A stretch of DNA of 64,000 nucleotides from Clusia tigrina (lineage: Eukaryota; Arthropoda; Insecta; Diptera; Clusiidae), in NCBI GenBank assembly GCA_920105625.2, contig OV050032.1, positions 16,536,356 through 16,600,355 of the forward strand, written 5' to 3'. A program made the translations under genes and the position numbers. Below the pieces are notes generated by a model. The model was not told the DNA's origin, did no database searches, and saw nothing but the letters and a program-made list of their open reading frames with translations. Positions 37,879-52,000 of the stretch are shown here, piece by piece; position 1 is the first letter of the stretch; each line of letters starts with the position of its first letter.

Positions 37879-40290
37879 ACGGGCATGTGAGACCCTCGAA
37901 CGGGCAAGTACGAGCTATCAAACATCCTTTTAGACGCAGCAGACGTGGCCGAAAATTCACTTGCGTACTTTTGCTGTTCGACACGATGTACACGAACGTG
38001 TACAACAATGGTGGCAAGAACGGATAGCAGCGCCCGCTACTCCGTACATCGAATGTCCTTTAAGACGACTCAGACAAAGACGCAGGCAAATTGCTCGGCC
38101 AGCTGGAGCATGAGAATACTTTCGCAGCAAGTGGAAACAGTATCCTTGAGCGACGGCGACGACTGCTGCGGATAAACTGGGCAGCAGGCGGTGCGCCATG
38201 GTGGGGGCGCTCCACTAGAACTATGTGCTCACTGCACGCTGTCCAACGAAAACGACGGCGCGGCGATGCCGTGCCGTGTGCACGAATCACATGTTAAATC
38301 ATCACAACTGCGAAACATGCCATTAAAATGGGGTGAACATGCTTTCGACATTTGTCTAACATGGACAGACACGGAATTTGTTTCATGGCCTCCCTTGTTT
38401 TTTTTTTCTTCATTCCTCAATATACAAATTTCTGCCACTTTGGTGCATTCCCAACGAATGAGAGAAAAAAAAAACCACTCCAAAATTTTAGAATGCAATT
38501 CCGAAACATATGAAACCACGTTGGAGTGTGTCCAACAACTGCAAACACACTCGTTTTTATAAAAGTTTGCGCCTTGTCTCTTTTTCCGTAAACGTTCCCA
38601 TGGACGAGCAAGGAATTGGTGGAGCCTTTAAAGATGCTGCCAGTTTGCATGAAAAAAGGAATCATTTAGTAAAGTTCGCAACTTCCAACAGGCCGATGGA
38701 CATATAACCGAAACACCCAAATACCCTACACACCGCTGCAAAGCAAGGTTTAGTCGAGTCCCGAAGCTTGCTTAGGAGTGTTTCCTCAAATGTTCCTCTA
38801 GTATCCGATACCGCAAGAGTGGAGTTGAATTTTGCAGCGATCAGCTCTGCCGTATGCAAGTACAGTACACCCACGATTGTGCGGGTTGATCTATAAAATT
38901 GTCCAAATACTAGTAAGCATCAAAGTATAGAAATATGATTAAGCAAAACGACTGCTAAATAATTAGTTAACAATTAGGTAAATATAATTAAAATCGAAAT
39001 GAAACTTCCGAGTCAATAAAAAATGTGGCCACACTGTAGGACCATTACGGGTACTTTCTAGTATGCAGTTACTGCGGATCATATAGTGACAATATTATGA
39101 ACTGAGAAGAATGCTTCTTCAACTCATAAGAACGACTTTAAATCTAGAGGAAATACGGATAAGAATGCAGGGCGGAATAGTGCAGGTGGTGAAATCCTGT
39201 GTAGGAAATCACGGCATTAGGCACAAAGAAAATGGTATATATGGCCTTGAGTGCAGACAGTGGTCCTCGCAAACACACTTGGAAAACTGGTTGCTGGTTG
39301 TGATTTAGTTTCTGGTGCCAGTTTTATCCAGTTCGGTTCTTATTTCATTCCCCATTTTCATCTCAGAATCTTAAACAGGTGTATTCCTATAATGTTGGTT
39401 AAAATTGTAAGGAAATGGGAAAGAGATTCCCTTGATCTTATCAGACCGACTGCTCTGCGGAACATGTCTAACTTCATAGAACTTGTTGTAGCAGTAAAAA
39501 GAGTGCCAGAACTTAGCTAAGGGCTTTGCTCACAAATCATAACACCACCAAATTTTCAGTTATTTCAGAACTCAGTTCAAATATTCGAAAAAATAGTAGG
39601 GACACGGCATTAGTTTGATAATTATATATGTGGGAATGGGATATTGATAGGTGGCAACGCTAAGCAATTGAACGAAAGAATGAACGGACATATGACGAAC
39701 GAACTAGCGAACGGACGGTGTACGAAGTATCCATCAGTAAGTGTATGATTGTCCGCCAAAGAAGGCATAGAGTCGACAAACTCTCCCGTGGTCTAAGTAT
39801 ACTGTGTACTAATTATATTAAATAAACGGGAATACAATTGCCCAATAAACCGTCTTTTCCTACATATATGATAATATATATAACAATAATATAAATTGAA
39901 ACGATTCATTTGATTTTCCGGCCATTTCGCTGGGGAATTCCAGCAAATTGGCACCCCTATAATGGTAATATTCATAGCTGTTGTCACTAAACATTTTTCT
40001 TTACTCACTCAAACATTATAAACATGATACTCACACACAAACTCGATTATGAATTTTAGGTTTCTTTCGGGACAGAAGAGGATTCTAATTCGATGGCGTG
40101 GTTGCATCTCCCTATGAAGAAAGAGCCATATTAGTAGTTGGATGCAGAATCCTTTAATATATCCGACATTTAATCTACCGTTGAAACCCGAAGTCAGGGA
40201 GTGTCGCTCCACATAATCGAAGGTAATACCGTACTGAATTTAGAGAGACAACAACCACCGTACTGAATGGAGAGAGACAACAAGAACTTT
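37841..40290. other. intergenic sequence, possible unrecognised relic at 38.4-38.9 kb
   Basis: Contains (TG)n at 37845-37870. On minus, 38874-38662 reads ELIAAKFNSTLAVSDTRGTF and on toward MSIGLLEVANFTK, with further protein-like pieces to 38440, but I cannot name a family. Elsewhere nothing recognised. Confidence 0.35.
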
Positions 40291-40296
40291 CAACAA

Positions 40297-40595
40297 CCAC
40301 TTCAGAATCTGTGGGGACTTAACCCAGAAAGAAACACTCTTCCATCACCTTTGCGAATGTTCGGCCTTGGCAAAGACCAGGTATAGGTTTCTGGGGGCTT
40401 CCTTTCTTGACAACCTATCGGACTATTCGGAGGTTAGTCCGACGAAATTACTATGTTACCTAAACTCCACGGGGTGGGTTTAGTATCTACCATGAGCTTT
40501 AGCCGTTAGTCGGTGAGAGAGTGGTATCAAAACGGCGCTACAGCGCTGATTGTAAGACGTATCGGGCAGATGCCAACCAACCAACCAACCGTACT
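40297..40595 (+). pseudogene. R1-like LINE, C-terminal zinc knuckle and 3' UTR
   Basis: Plus frame FRICGDLTQKETLFHHLCEC, then SALAKTRYRFLGASFLDNLS and LLCYLNSTGWV stop. This matches the Cys/His-rich C-terminus of R1-like LINE ORF2 proteins (usual C-x-x-C ... H-x-x-C-x-C then a GW ending). The first Cys appears lost before RIC. A UTR-like tail follows (GGTATCAAAACGGCGCTAC, GTAAGACGTATCGG, GATGCCAACCAACCAACC), ending in short CCAA repeats, which fits a LINE 3' end. It may belong to the same family as the endonuclease relic at 34321, but 5.4 kb of unrecognised DNA separates them. Confidence 0.72.
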
Positions 40596-40599
40596 GAAA

Positions 40600-43495
40600 A
40601 TGTTTGTTGAATACTCTGCTCGATTAATACTCGTACATTGGGCAGAAGCCGCGGTCTGACAAGCAGACTTCCGCTTGCCTGCTCACTTACTATGTTCTGT
40701 TTTATGAGGACTGGAAATACGTGCCACTTCAGCTTCTTCGGATTAGGAAGTCATTGCAGTATCTCTTTCCAAAATAGAATGTCGCCCGTGTAAGTTGAAT
40801 TTTAATTTTACTATTGATCATTGTTAAACGGAAACATTTTTGAAATAAATTAATCACGAATAAAGAGCAAAATGAACATATCTGAACACATGCGAAAAGG
40901 TGTTGAGGTGTCACTCTGAGGCAATTGGCACTCACAGCTGTCAATCACTTCGAATGTGCAGTGCACGCAACACTTAAACAAGCCAATCGTCTGTAGATGC
41001 TAAAATGCACTCATACACACACACACACGCACACACACATACATAGTCATTCATACATATGCAAAGAGATAAAGCAAGTTATTCGACACTTATGCGTACT
41101 CTAAACATAAACACAGCAACGGACGCACGAGGAAGATCGCACCAATTGACACGTCAAATGTAATGTCAACTGTCAGGCAAGCGTCAAAACTCACAAAGGA
41201 CGAAAACTCCGATACACACAAAAGCAAAAACAAAGGCACAAACAAAATTAAATTCAAAAGCAATACGCAGCCCTTGGCGATCACAACGCAGCTACGGTCA
41301 CATAAAACATCTCAGCGTAAAACAAATTTGACTTCTGTTAATCGCTGAAATGGAAGCAAGTTTGAGGATTCGATTACTGTCTGGCTTAAATATGTGAGGG
41401 ATAACATGACCCATACGAAGAAACCAGTATGGCAAGCGAGAGCGCGCCACTGTAATTATAGAGACACCATATAACGAAACGCAGAAACACTCGTACCATT
41501 CCAACGATGGTCTAAATTTCACTAATTGTTGCTGTTAAACGCATCATAAAGTTCCAGAATTCAAATATAACATGTCTTTATGAACCTGGATGGCTCTCCT
41601 TTGACCCACTGATCATTACAACTGATCGTGCATTACCAGACCCCATGATGCGCCTTATTGATTGATAAACAAACAAGGACATCATTGAATAGACTAACGA
41701 GTTTTTCGATTTAGTAATAACTGGCCCCATGCTAGTTTAGTTTTCTCCTGGGTCCCAGATGCACACTTCAACCAGACACACACAGAAACGGTATGGAGGA
41801 TTTTGAAGTCCCCTTTGTAAACTACAGTTTATTTAAAATTATTTTTATGCAAATCACATTTGACAGACACCGCATATGATCCAAATTCGTGTAGGCATAT
41901 TCTCAACTGCTTTGTCTTATGTCGTAAACGTACTCAACTCTTGTGAATGCGATCCGTTCAAATTAATTATTAGCGCAAGCCTTTAGCCCTCCATATATGG
42001 ACGCTTTATTTGCATACTTCAATTCTGAGTTAGCATTCTTCCAGTCATGTTCAAAGCACAAGTAACAACTTCATATGACCACGTTCACAGCACTTTCCAA
42101 TTTAGCTAAACTGGACCCTCGGCTTTGTTAATACGAGTTATTTTGCAAATACATTGCCATAAAAGATTCTGGTACGCCTATAAGCGGAGAAGTCTTCAGA
42201 TTTCCATTTTTCCTTGTCCATTACTTCGATCAGGTTTGAATATACGCGTACCTTGTATTTGAGGACGCATGCGCAACTATACTTGTTGGAAGCTAAAACA
42301 TTCTTGGCCTTGGTGGAGATTTCGTACTAGTATTAAATGGGTGTCGTACCCATCTGTACACTTCGAGAGAGATGGTTTGTTGATCATATATCCTATTTAC
42401 TACGTAAACTTGTGGGGGCTTATACCATGGGCTTAGTGGAACGGGCAGTCATATCCTCAACGAGTTTGAGCATTATGTGGATAGAGACAGAACCTCTTTT
42501 TTTTGGTAGAGAGGGTAAAAATGCCTGCCGCATCATCAAAACTGTCGTCACAGGTTTGGTATGTGAGAATTGCACCCACTAAAACATCCCCCTCCCTCGC
42601 TGAGAACATCTGCCCAATCTGGAACCCTTTTTATACTTCCTTCAAGGTGGACATTCTCACTTCGTCCCTATTGGACTCTCAACATTATTCCAGCGTACAG
42701 GTCCCGCTTCCATCGCAGCACATTTTCCACATATTTATCTACGTGGTCCTAGTTTTCTTTGCTGCTTAGCATAACCTTCACAATGTTCTCGGTGGCTAAG
42801 GTTTCACCGAACCTCTTAAGGAAGTGTAAAAACAAACCATTGGAAAAATTCAGAGAGAGAGAGAGAGAGTGGAGTGGAGTGGTTCATAATAAAGCACAAC
42901 AAAAAAAAATAGCATTGTTCCTGATGTTCCATAACAACATTTTTACAAGTAGAGTTGGAGAGTTTTCGTACAGCAGTAACAATTACCAGCATCAACGATC
43001 CGATAAGGGTTGCATTTCTGAGCGTCTGACAGTGCCCTCCAAATTCATTGCTGTATAGTCGTACCACAGTTTTTCAGCAGTGTATTTATAAAGGCTGTAA
43101 AGTGTTTCATAACATGCTTGTATCTTATATATCCCAGAATTCTCGTATTATACTGAAAGATTATACTTAAGATCATAGACTATTCTTTACTTTTAGGATC
43201 CCTACTCAACTAGAGAGGATTTTTGTTTACTCCCCTATCAAGTTTGAGGAACCTCGTCGCCTGTCTCTGGAGCGCTGATCTCTCTTTTGTGGAACACTTT
43301 AGAATTTTTCTAAGCTAATGGGCCTCTACTCTCCCCTGCACAACCATCTTAAGCGGCAGCTCAATTTATTCAATACAGATAGAAAAGTGTTTATAAATAC
43401 CCGGGTATTAATTAACATCAAAGCTTTCATTTCCTTTGATTTGCTGTCATTTAATTATTTCTTTTGTATAATTTACTCCCATTTTGTTGTTATTT
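40600..43495. other. intergenic sequence, nothing recognised
   Basis: Unique DNA with a short CA run near 41015-41040 and a (GA)n run at 42852-42868. No family motif in the frames of up to 99 codons. Confidence 0.5.
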
Positions 43496-44626
43496 TTATT
43501 GGTGCTGTGCAATTTCGTCTTTACATAATTTACAAATAAATCCTGAAGCAAGAAACATGGATTTTCCACTTTGTGACAATTGACAACAGACAATTTGTAG
43601 TTTGTGTTCGCAGCCACTTGCCGCCGCCGTACATCCCTGCTGCCGTAGATGCTCCACTCGGTCGTCGTATCTGCATCTGCCTGTCATTATGTTCCGCAAC
43701 AATGACTTAATAAGAATTACAACAACAACAACAGGAACAGCAAGAACACTGACGATAACAACAATAGCAACAGAAGCAGGAGCAGCAGGAGCAGCAGCGA
43801 CAGCGAAAGTCGAGCAGACGAATGAGAAACCTAATTGCAAGGATTGCAATTCCGGCAAGAACCATAAATTATATTCAACTGCATATCCTTGAAGGCAAAT
43901 GGAGAATAATATAAGTGGCAACATTTTGGCCATGTTGTCATTATGGTTGCCATCTTGTGTGGCTTTAACGAAGCTGCCGCTTGAGACTCGAGCTGGCAGG
44001 GCCACTGCAACTGACACTGGCAGAGGCAGCAGTGACAGGGCAGCAGCAGAAGAGATGGCGGCATTGGAATGAGTTTCGTTTCGTTTGGTTTGGTTTGGCT
44101 TGCCTGGGTTGGGTTGGGTTGGCTTGGGATGGGTTTCCGTGTGCGTGTACGTTTGCGTTTGCGAGTGGGTGCCATCTCCGTGCGGCGTATTAATTCTGAG
44201 CTCATTTTGGGTCTCCTTGAGAAGTTCCAGCACTAGCGCTGCAATCGAATTGCCACTGCGTTTTCGATTTGGGGATGTTTGCAGTGCAAGTGTAGCCGAA
44301 GCCAAAGCCAGAGCCGGAGCCAGAGCCGGAGCTGGAGCTGATGGCAGCTGGTAATTTGCGAAATGTAGATAAAGAATGCCTTGGCTCAGCATTTTCAGTT
44401 GACACATGGATTTTCCGTACATGACAAGCGAGCGCGTTAATTTATATTGTAGAAAATGCAGCAAACTGTTCTGTGCGCTGCGGTTATCCTTACTATCCTG
44501 TGCAATGGCGACATATACTTGCTTCCTCGACAAATCTATGGGGTCTCTGAGCAGCATCATTGCTGCCGCTGTGGGTGCTGCTTCGCTTGTTGTTGTTGTT
44601 GTCACCAAACGCGCTCCATCACACAT
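43496..44626 (-). other. 376-codon open frame, low-complexity; probably not a gene
   Basis: The longest non-satellite open frame of the window. It reads Ala/Ser/Thr/Val-rich low-complexity stretches: SAPAPALAPALALASATLAL from a GGAGCC-type repeat, TQTYTHTETHPKPTQPNPGK from a TTGGGT repeat, and VVVVVI from CAA runs. Competing open frames exist on both strands in the same interval. No domain recognised. An unknown gene is possible but unlikely; it more likely reflects GC- and CAG/CAA-rich regulatory DNA. Confidence 0.15.
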
Positions 44627-47600
44627 TTCAAGAGCAACTCATTTAATTTATTATCGACTTCAACTGCTAACGCGACGGGGTTTGACAAACATTGCCGACT
44701 GCTCAGTCTGGCCCCGCAAGACAATGGGAAGATGTTCGGTTTCTGGGAAATTAATTGCAACTGAATGTGGCTTACTTTCTTCGTTGCCAGGAGTGGCACT
44801 TAATAAATGTAGGAATTTGCAATTTGCAGACACACACAATTCGTGTTCGCATTTGCGAGTACTTTGCAAATTAAACCAACTAGAGCGTTGAAGCGTTTGT
44901 GTATTAATTGCAATTTCATAATGTTCACAAAATTTAAATCGAATGAAAGCGCGCTATTTCCACTCGTCCTTTGAATCGTACCGGCAACAGTTGCTCAGTG
45001 GCTCAGTGAGACTCCCGGCCAGCCATTCACATTGTAATAATTTCTCCTACACTTGTCGATCAGTCATTACCGCTATCGCTAGCTAATTCTGGTCTTTACA
45101 TATCCCCTACAATGGTAGGCGTCTCTACTTGTACGGATTGTAGTCAGAATAATAATTTTCGTTCTCTGTATTTTGGCTAATGACGACTTTGACTATGTTT
45201 ACACATTTCATGCCACATCAATTATAGACGGCAGCAGCGAACTTACAAGCGTGCAAGCGCAATGCTACATTGTCCTGCATGTTAATTGGTAATGGCAGTT
45301 AGTGTGCCAGTCGAGCAGGTGCTCGTAGAAAATGAAAGACCAATCCGTTCCATCTAAGGAGAACATCCGCCTCCAATCCAGTCCGGCAAAAAATGTTCTT
45401 TATGCTGATGTTTATTTAGCGGTTCATAAGAAGCAAATTACCGATGGAATAAGGCGGCCATAATCAGGTCCTTGGCGAGAATATGCCCAACAGCTCCATT
45501 TAATGTCCTGAAAATCCGACACGCGTGTGTGATTCGATAATAACTACTTCTGATTCTTTCAATGCCCGCTGACAGTCGTAATTGTTAGGAAACCGCCGTC
45601 TAAAATGAGCCGCAAAAGGCTATCTTTTTCATTGATCAGGATCTGCATAAAAAGTTTATAGATCCCAACTTCAAATTAGGTGCATCACTCGTATGATCTT
45701 AAACGTGTATAGATCTTGGTCAGTGAAGCGAATATTGAGTCTATAAGTATATCCGATATATAACTCTTATCAGACACCAATCAGGTACAATGTAATGCTG
45801 GATGTGGATCTAATCGCTTGTATGCAAAGTATTCTCGTCTACTCTGAGCTATGGACTCTGAACTATGGACTCTGAACTATGGACTCTGAGCTATGGACTC
45901 TGAACTATGGACTCTGAACTATGGACTCTGACCTATGGACTCTGAACTATGGAAGCTAAACCTTACCATGTGCATTAAAGCGCAATCAATCTTTGCCGCA
46001 AACCGCTTAGCTTGGGTCCACGCTGTGCGCTGTCATTTGCTTCCGGTGCCGAAATTCTCGTATTAAAACATCACACAATCAAGCAAGCTCAGATGCTCCG
46101 TCCCGTAAGCCAGTTAGCAAACAAATTCGCATTTTGTTAACATTCTTGGCAATTAAAAGTCGGAAGGGTTGGACGTCGAAACGGTTTTAACGAGTTCAGC
46201 ACTTGGCCGGAGGTTTTTTCGTACGTGGACATGAAATTTGCCGCTTGTGGATATACGAGTACTTTGCCCGCTACTCCGCCTCATTGAGGCGCACGAGGAC
46301 CGCAGCTGGCCGCCGCTGGGAGCGAACTGCGTTACGTGCTTAACTGCGTGTACCCAGATTATGACACAACACTCGAGCGCTTACGAGTCAATTGCGGGAA
46401 GCGGGAATGGGCGTACACTTTAAGTATTGCATTTCGGCTTAAGTGCTCTACGAGTAATCAGTTGAAATGTTTTATTGACACATAGTCGGTAAAAAACAGA
46501 ACACTAATGCAACGACGGCAGGGTAATGCCATGCCAGATATGGGACTACCGGGCGTACCGACACAGCAGGAGCAAAACTCACAGTGGCGGGCGGAGTTTA
46601 GGTGTCGTCCGGGTACATGTGCGTTTGTGTGCTTAGGGAGGATATTAATTGATTTCGCACTCCTTTTGACAATTCGGCTCTCGTAACGCACACGTGCACA
46701 CGCACTGACACACGCATACGCACGCACATGCCACTTGTGTGTGCTGAGTGCACAGTAGCAAATTGACACTACAATTTGCCATTGCTCTTCCTGCTGCTGC
46801 TACTGCTTTCCTGCTGCTGCTGCTGGTGCTGTTTTTGCTAAATTGCTCACATGATGTTTATGAGTTGTTAATTATGCAGTTGCACAAGTTGCGCTCAAGT
46901 TTTACAGACCAAAAGAAAAAAAAGCCAAACAAAATGGAAAATAAAAACAGTGCATAAAAAAAAAAAAATTAGCAAAACACGAAATAAAACTGAAAATTAC
47001 GCTGGAATTGCAATTTTGTTCGGCGGGATTGTCGTGTCAAGTTGTTGTCACTCTTCGCAAAAGTCATTAAATTTACAAGCAGCGCCGTGTTCGTAAATTG
47101 CTCAAGCGCTGCAGCGACAGCTCGAACGCTTTGCAAACTATGGACCGGAGGACAGGCGGTCGGACGGGCGGACGGACGCATACGCAAATCCACAGATGCA
47201 CATCAACGCATCGCTCGCAATTACGACGGGCATACGGACGTGACACTTAAAAATTTATAATTATTCATGGAAAATGGCAGTTATTATCTTTTGTTGTTTT
47301 TATGGTTCACTTTTTTATATCTATTTTTTTTTTCTTTTTGTTATTTTTATATTTTATTTTAAAATAAAATTTGTAAAATTTTAAAGTCGACCACTTAAAC
47401 CCTTTGCTCTGGCTTGGGATGATTTTCGGGTCATCATGATTAACGCTTTAAACTGGAGCCACGCAAAAGTGACGCATTACTACGAAGGATGCCGGAAGCC
47501 ACACGCAGCAACCTCAGCGATTTGAGTTGATTTTGCCTTTTATTTATTTCAATCCAGGCTCTGTGTCCATTTATTGCATTGTCAAAGTTGGGCACCGCGG

Positions 47601-48834
47601 CATATCAGGACATCCGCTAAAAGAATACCTACAAATACATGTACCAATATGTGGACTTTTCCTGCATAAAAGTTGATTGATTGAGCAGCCGTGGGCGATC
47701 TCTTAGTGAGACATGAGCCTGATTCCGTGACAGATCTGAGCAAAGCAGAATGCAAATCGTAAAACCAATCTTGCGTCATTACTCGCCTGTAAGCCACATT
47801 GTGATTGCAATAATACCAAAGTAGCTGATAAGGACGCAACTGATAAGAGTGATTGGAAGCTAGTGTGGTAATAGGAAGTGGAGGAGAAAATCACCAAGCA
47901 CCTTTTCCATAATTGACCCGCTGAGAGTGGGAAAATATAGGAACCGGAATCGGAGCATCTAGCGACGTAACTATATTAAGGCTTCCTGGATTTGGCTGAT
48001 GCAAATGTTAAATACCTGCCCATCTTTACTTACAGTAAATGCTGAGATCTGCAGATATAGAATGGACCTTGATGGTCTGAGTGTGTCTCCCTGGAATCTG
48101 CAATTATACCTGGCATTTTGTGATGTAAAAACACTCATATTAAATATTGTAACGAAAGGGTCCTTTTGTCTGTCATAACTAGATTAAGCTATTAAATCAT
48201 TAGTGTCAGGTTTTCAGCATTAATTCAATAATTGTAAACCATTAGTAAAATATCATAAATAACAAGTAATAAACAACAAGTCAAAAATTTATATAAATGA
48301 TACATCTTTTATACAAATGAACTTATCTTTGCTATTTATTGGATTCACCACAAAAGCAGTTGCAATAAATACAAAGGAGATGCAACGTGGCGCGTCCGGT
48401 GTGACTTGGCGGAAGTGAGAGAAAAACAATGAATCAAAAGTGAAAATTGTGGGTGACAAATGTTTAAACAGAGTTGTGAGCGAATTTTGTAAACCATTTT
48501 TTAATAATTTTAATAATTATTGTTGTTAAACATTACACCATAATTCAATATTTCGTTGGAGGAATGAAAACTATATCTAAGACCTTCCACTTCAAGGATA
48601 AAATATATAGAAAGAAGCATTTTAACACCATTTCTTAGACATGATTATCCGACTAGAATACTTACCATTAATCCCGGGACGACGACTTGAATTCAAATAC
48701 TTCAATTAAAGCCCACTGATTAAACAATGTTGTGGAACTATTTGACACAATCCTGTGATGAAACTATATAGTGACACTAATTCACGTTACAATTAACAAT
48801 TGCTCTCAAGTCTCTGCATGACGAAAAACTTCCC
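44627..48834. other. intergenic sequence, nothing recognised
   Basis: Contains the 14-bp minisatellite listed separately. AT-rich near 47.27-47.40 kb and 48.1-48.8 kb. No gene recognised. Confidence 0.5.
45841..45953. repeat. 14-bp minisatellite, about 8 copies
   Basis: Tandem CTATGGACTCTGAA with single-base variants (GAG, GAC at the end of units). Confidence 0.95.
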
Positions 48835-49063
48835 GTGATCTGCATTTTTTTTTACTATTACCTCGACCACATCCCAAATTTCCTTGAGACATCCCAAATT
48901 GGCCATGTGTTTTATGTTGATCCATTCCTGATTAAGATTTCTCACGGAATTCCTGACGTTGCTTTCCAGAATAATATTTACAAAGACAGCCTGAAAGAGT
49001 GGTCATCTGCTGATTACCAAGTACTTCATGAAAAACGAATACGTCCTTCGCTTTCTCAGTTTA
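48835..49063 (+). other. flank reading open into the 183-bp array, unidentified
   Basis: About 75 codons upstream of the first monomer are open and read protein-like (HGIPDVAFQNNIYKDSLKEW, SSADYQVLHEKRIRPS), in frame with the array. No family recognised. It could be a chance frame, or the unique part of a gene from which the repeat arose. Confidence 0.15.
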
Positions 49064-52000
49064 TCAGGTTAGGTCCACCAACTGTCCAGCTAGACCAGAT
49101 TTTCTACGACAAGCCTTGTAGAATCTCCGTAAAGCGTTCTCATCTGGGGTGCTCTAGCAGTTTTGCCATCCACACACACATGAACTGCAGACCGTCCTCT
49201 AGCAGAACCCTCCCAGTGACGCGGGTTTCCAGCATTACCATTGTTATCAGGTTAGGTCCACCAACTGTCCAGCTAGACCAGATTTTCTACGACAAGCCTT
49301 GTAGAATCTCCGTAAAGCGTTCTCATCTGGGGTGCTCTAGCAGTTTTGCCATCCACACACACAAGAACTGCAGACCGTCCTCTAGCAGAACCTTCCCAGT
49401 GGCGCGGGGTTCCAGCATTACCATTGTTATCAGGTTAGGTCCACAAACTGTCCAGCTAGACCAGATTTTCTACGACAAGCCTTGTAGAATCTCCGTAAAG
49501 CGTTTTCATCTGGGGAGCTCTAGCAGTTTTGCCATCCACACACACATGAACTGCAGACCGTCCTCTAGCAGAACCCTCCCAGTGGCCCGGGTTTCCAGCA
49601 TTACCATTGTTATCAGGTTAGGTCCACAAACTGTCCTGCTGAACCAGATTTTCTTCGACAAGTCGTGTAGAATCTCCGTAAAGCGTTCTCATCTGGGGTG
49701 CTCTAGCAGTTTTGCCATCCACACACACACAAACTGCAGACCGTACTCTAGCAGAACCCTCCCAGTGACGCGGGTTTCCAGCATTAGCATTGTTATCAGG
49801 TTAGGTCCACAAACTGTCCTGCTGAACCAGATTTTCTTCGACAAGTCGTGTAGAATCTCCATAAAGCGTTCTCATCTAGGGTGCTCTAGCAGTTTTGCCA
49901 TCCACACACACATGAACTGCAGACCGTCCTCTAGCAGAACCCTACCAGTGACGCGGGTTTCCAGCATTACCATTGTTATCAGGTTAGGTCCACAAACTGT
50001 CCTGCTGAACCAGATTTTCTACGACAAGCCTTGTAGAATCTCCGTAAAGCGTTCTCATCTGGGGTCCTCTAGCAGTTTTGCCATCCACACACACACGAAC
50101 TGCAGACCGTCCTCTAGCAGAACCCTCCCAGTGGCGCGGGGTTCCAGCGTTACCATTGTTATCAGGTTAGGTCCACAAACTGTCCTGCTGAACTAGATAT
50201 TCTACCACAAGCCTTGTAGAATCTCCGTAAAGCGTTCTCATCTGGGGTGCTCTAGCAGTTTTGCCATCCACACACACACAAACTGCAGACCGTACTCTAG
50301 CAGAACCCTCCCAGTGACGCGGGTTTCCAGCATTAGCATTGTTATCAGGTTAGGTCCACAAACTGTCCTGCTGAACCAGATTTTCTTCGACAAGTCGTGT
50401 AGAATCTCCGTAAAGCGTTATCATCTGGGGTGCTCTAGCAGTTTTGCCATCCACACACACACAAACTGCAGACCGTACTCTAGCAGAACCCTCCCAGTGA
50501 CGCGGGTTTCCAGCATTAGCATTGTTATCAGGTTAGGTCCACAAACTGTCCTGCTGAACCAGATTTTCTTCGACAAGTCGTGTAGAATCTCCATAAAGCG
50601 TTCTCATCTAGGGTGCTCTAGCAGTTTTGCCATCCACACACACATGAACTGCAGACCGTCCTCTAGCAGAACCCTACCAGTGACGCGGGTTTCCAGCATT
50701 ACCATTGTTATCAGGTTAGGTCCACAAACTGTCCTGCTGAACCAGATTTTCTACGACAAGTCGTGTAGAATCTCCGTAAACCGTTCTCATCTGGGGTGCT
50801 CAAGCAGTTTTGCCATCCACACACACACAAACTGCAGACCGTCCTCTAGCAGAACCCTCCCAGTGGCGCGGGGTTCCAGCGTTACCATTGATATCAGGTT
50901 AGGTCCACAAACTGTCCTGCTGGACCAGATTTTCTACGACAAGCCTTGTAGAATCTGTATAAAGCGTTCTCATTTAGGGTGCTCTAGCAGTTTTGCCATC
51001 CACACACACACATGAACTGCAGACCGTCCTCTAGCAGAACCCTCCCAGTGACGCGGGTTTCCAGCATTACCATTGTTATCAGGTTAGGTCCACAAACTGT
51101 CCTGCTGAACCAGATTTTCTACGACAAGCCTTGTAGAATCTCCGTAAAGCGTTCTCATCTGGGGTCCTCTAGCAGTTTTGCCATCCACACACACACGAAC
51201 TGCAGACCGTCCTCTAGCAGAACCCTCCCAGTGGCGCGGGGTTCCAGCGTTACCATTGTTATCAGGTTAGGTCCACAAACTGTCCAGCTAGACCAGATTT
51301 TCTACGACAAGCCTTGTAGAATCTCCGTAAAGCGTTCTCATCTGGGGTGCTCTAGCAGTTTTGCCATCCACACACACAAGAACTGCAGACCGTCCTCCAG
51401 CAGAACCCTCCCAGTGGCGCGGGTTTCCAGCATTAGCATTGTTATCAGGTTAGGTCCACAAACTGTCCTGCTGAACCAGATTTTCTACGACAAGCCTTGT
51501 AGAATCTCCGTAAAGCATTCTCATCTGGGGTCCTCTAGCAGTTTTGCCATCCACACACACACGAACTGCAGACCGTCCTCTAGCAGAACCCTCCCAGTGG
51601 CCCGGGTTTCCAGCATTACCATTGTTATCAGGTTAGGTCCACAAACTGTCCAACTAGACCAGATTTTCTACTACAAGTCGTGTAGAATCTCCGTAAACCG
51701 TTCTCATCTGGGGTGCTCAAGCAGTTTTGCCATCCACATACACACAAACTGCAGACCGTCCTCTAGCAGAATTCTCCCAGTGGCGCGGGGTTCCAGCGTT
51801 ACCATTGTTATCAGGTTAGGTCCACAAACTGTCCTGCTGAACTAGATATTCTACGACAAGCCTTGTAGAATCTCCATAAAGCGTTCTCATCTAGGGTGCT
51901 CTAGCAGTTTTGCCATCCACACACACACAAACTGCAGACCGTACTCTAGCAGAACCCTCCCAGTGTCGCGGGTTTCCAGCATTAGCATTGTTATCAGGTT

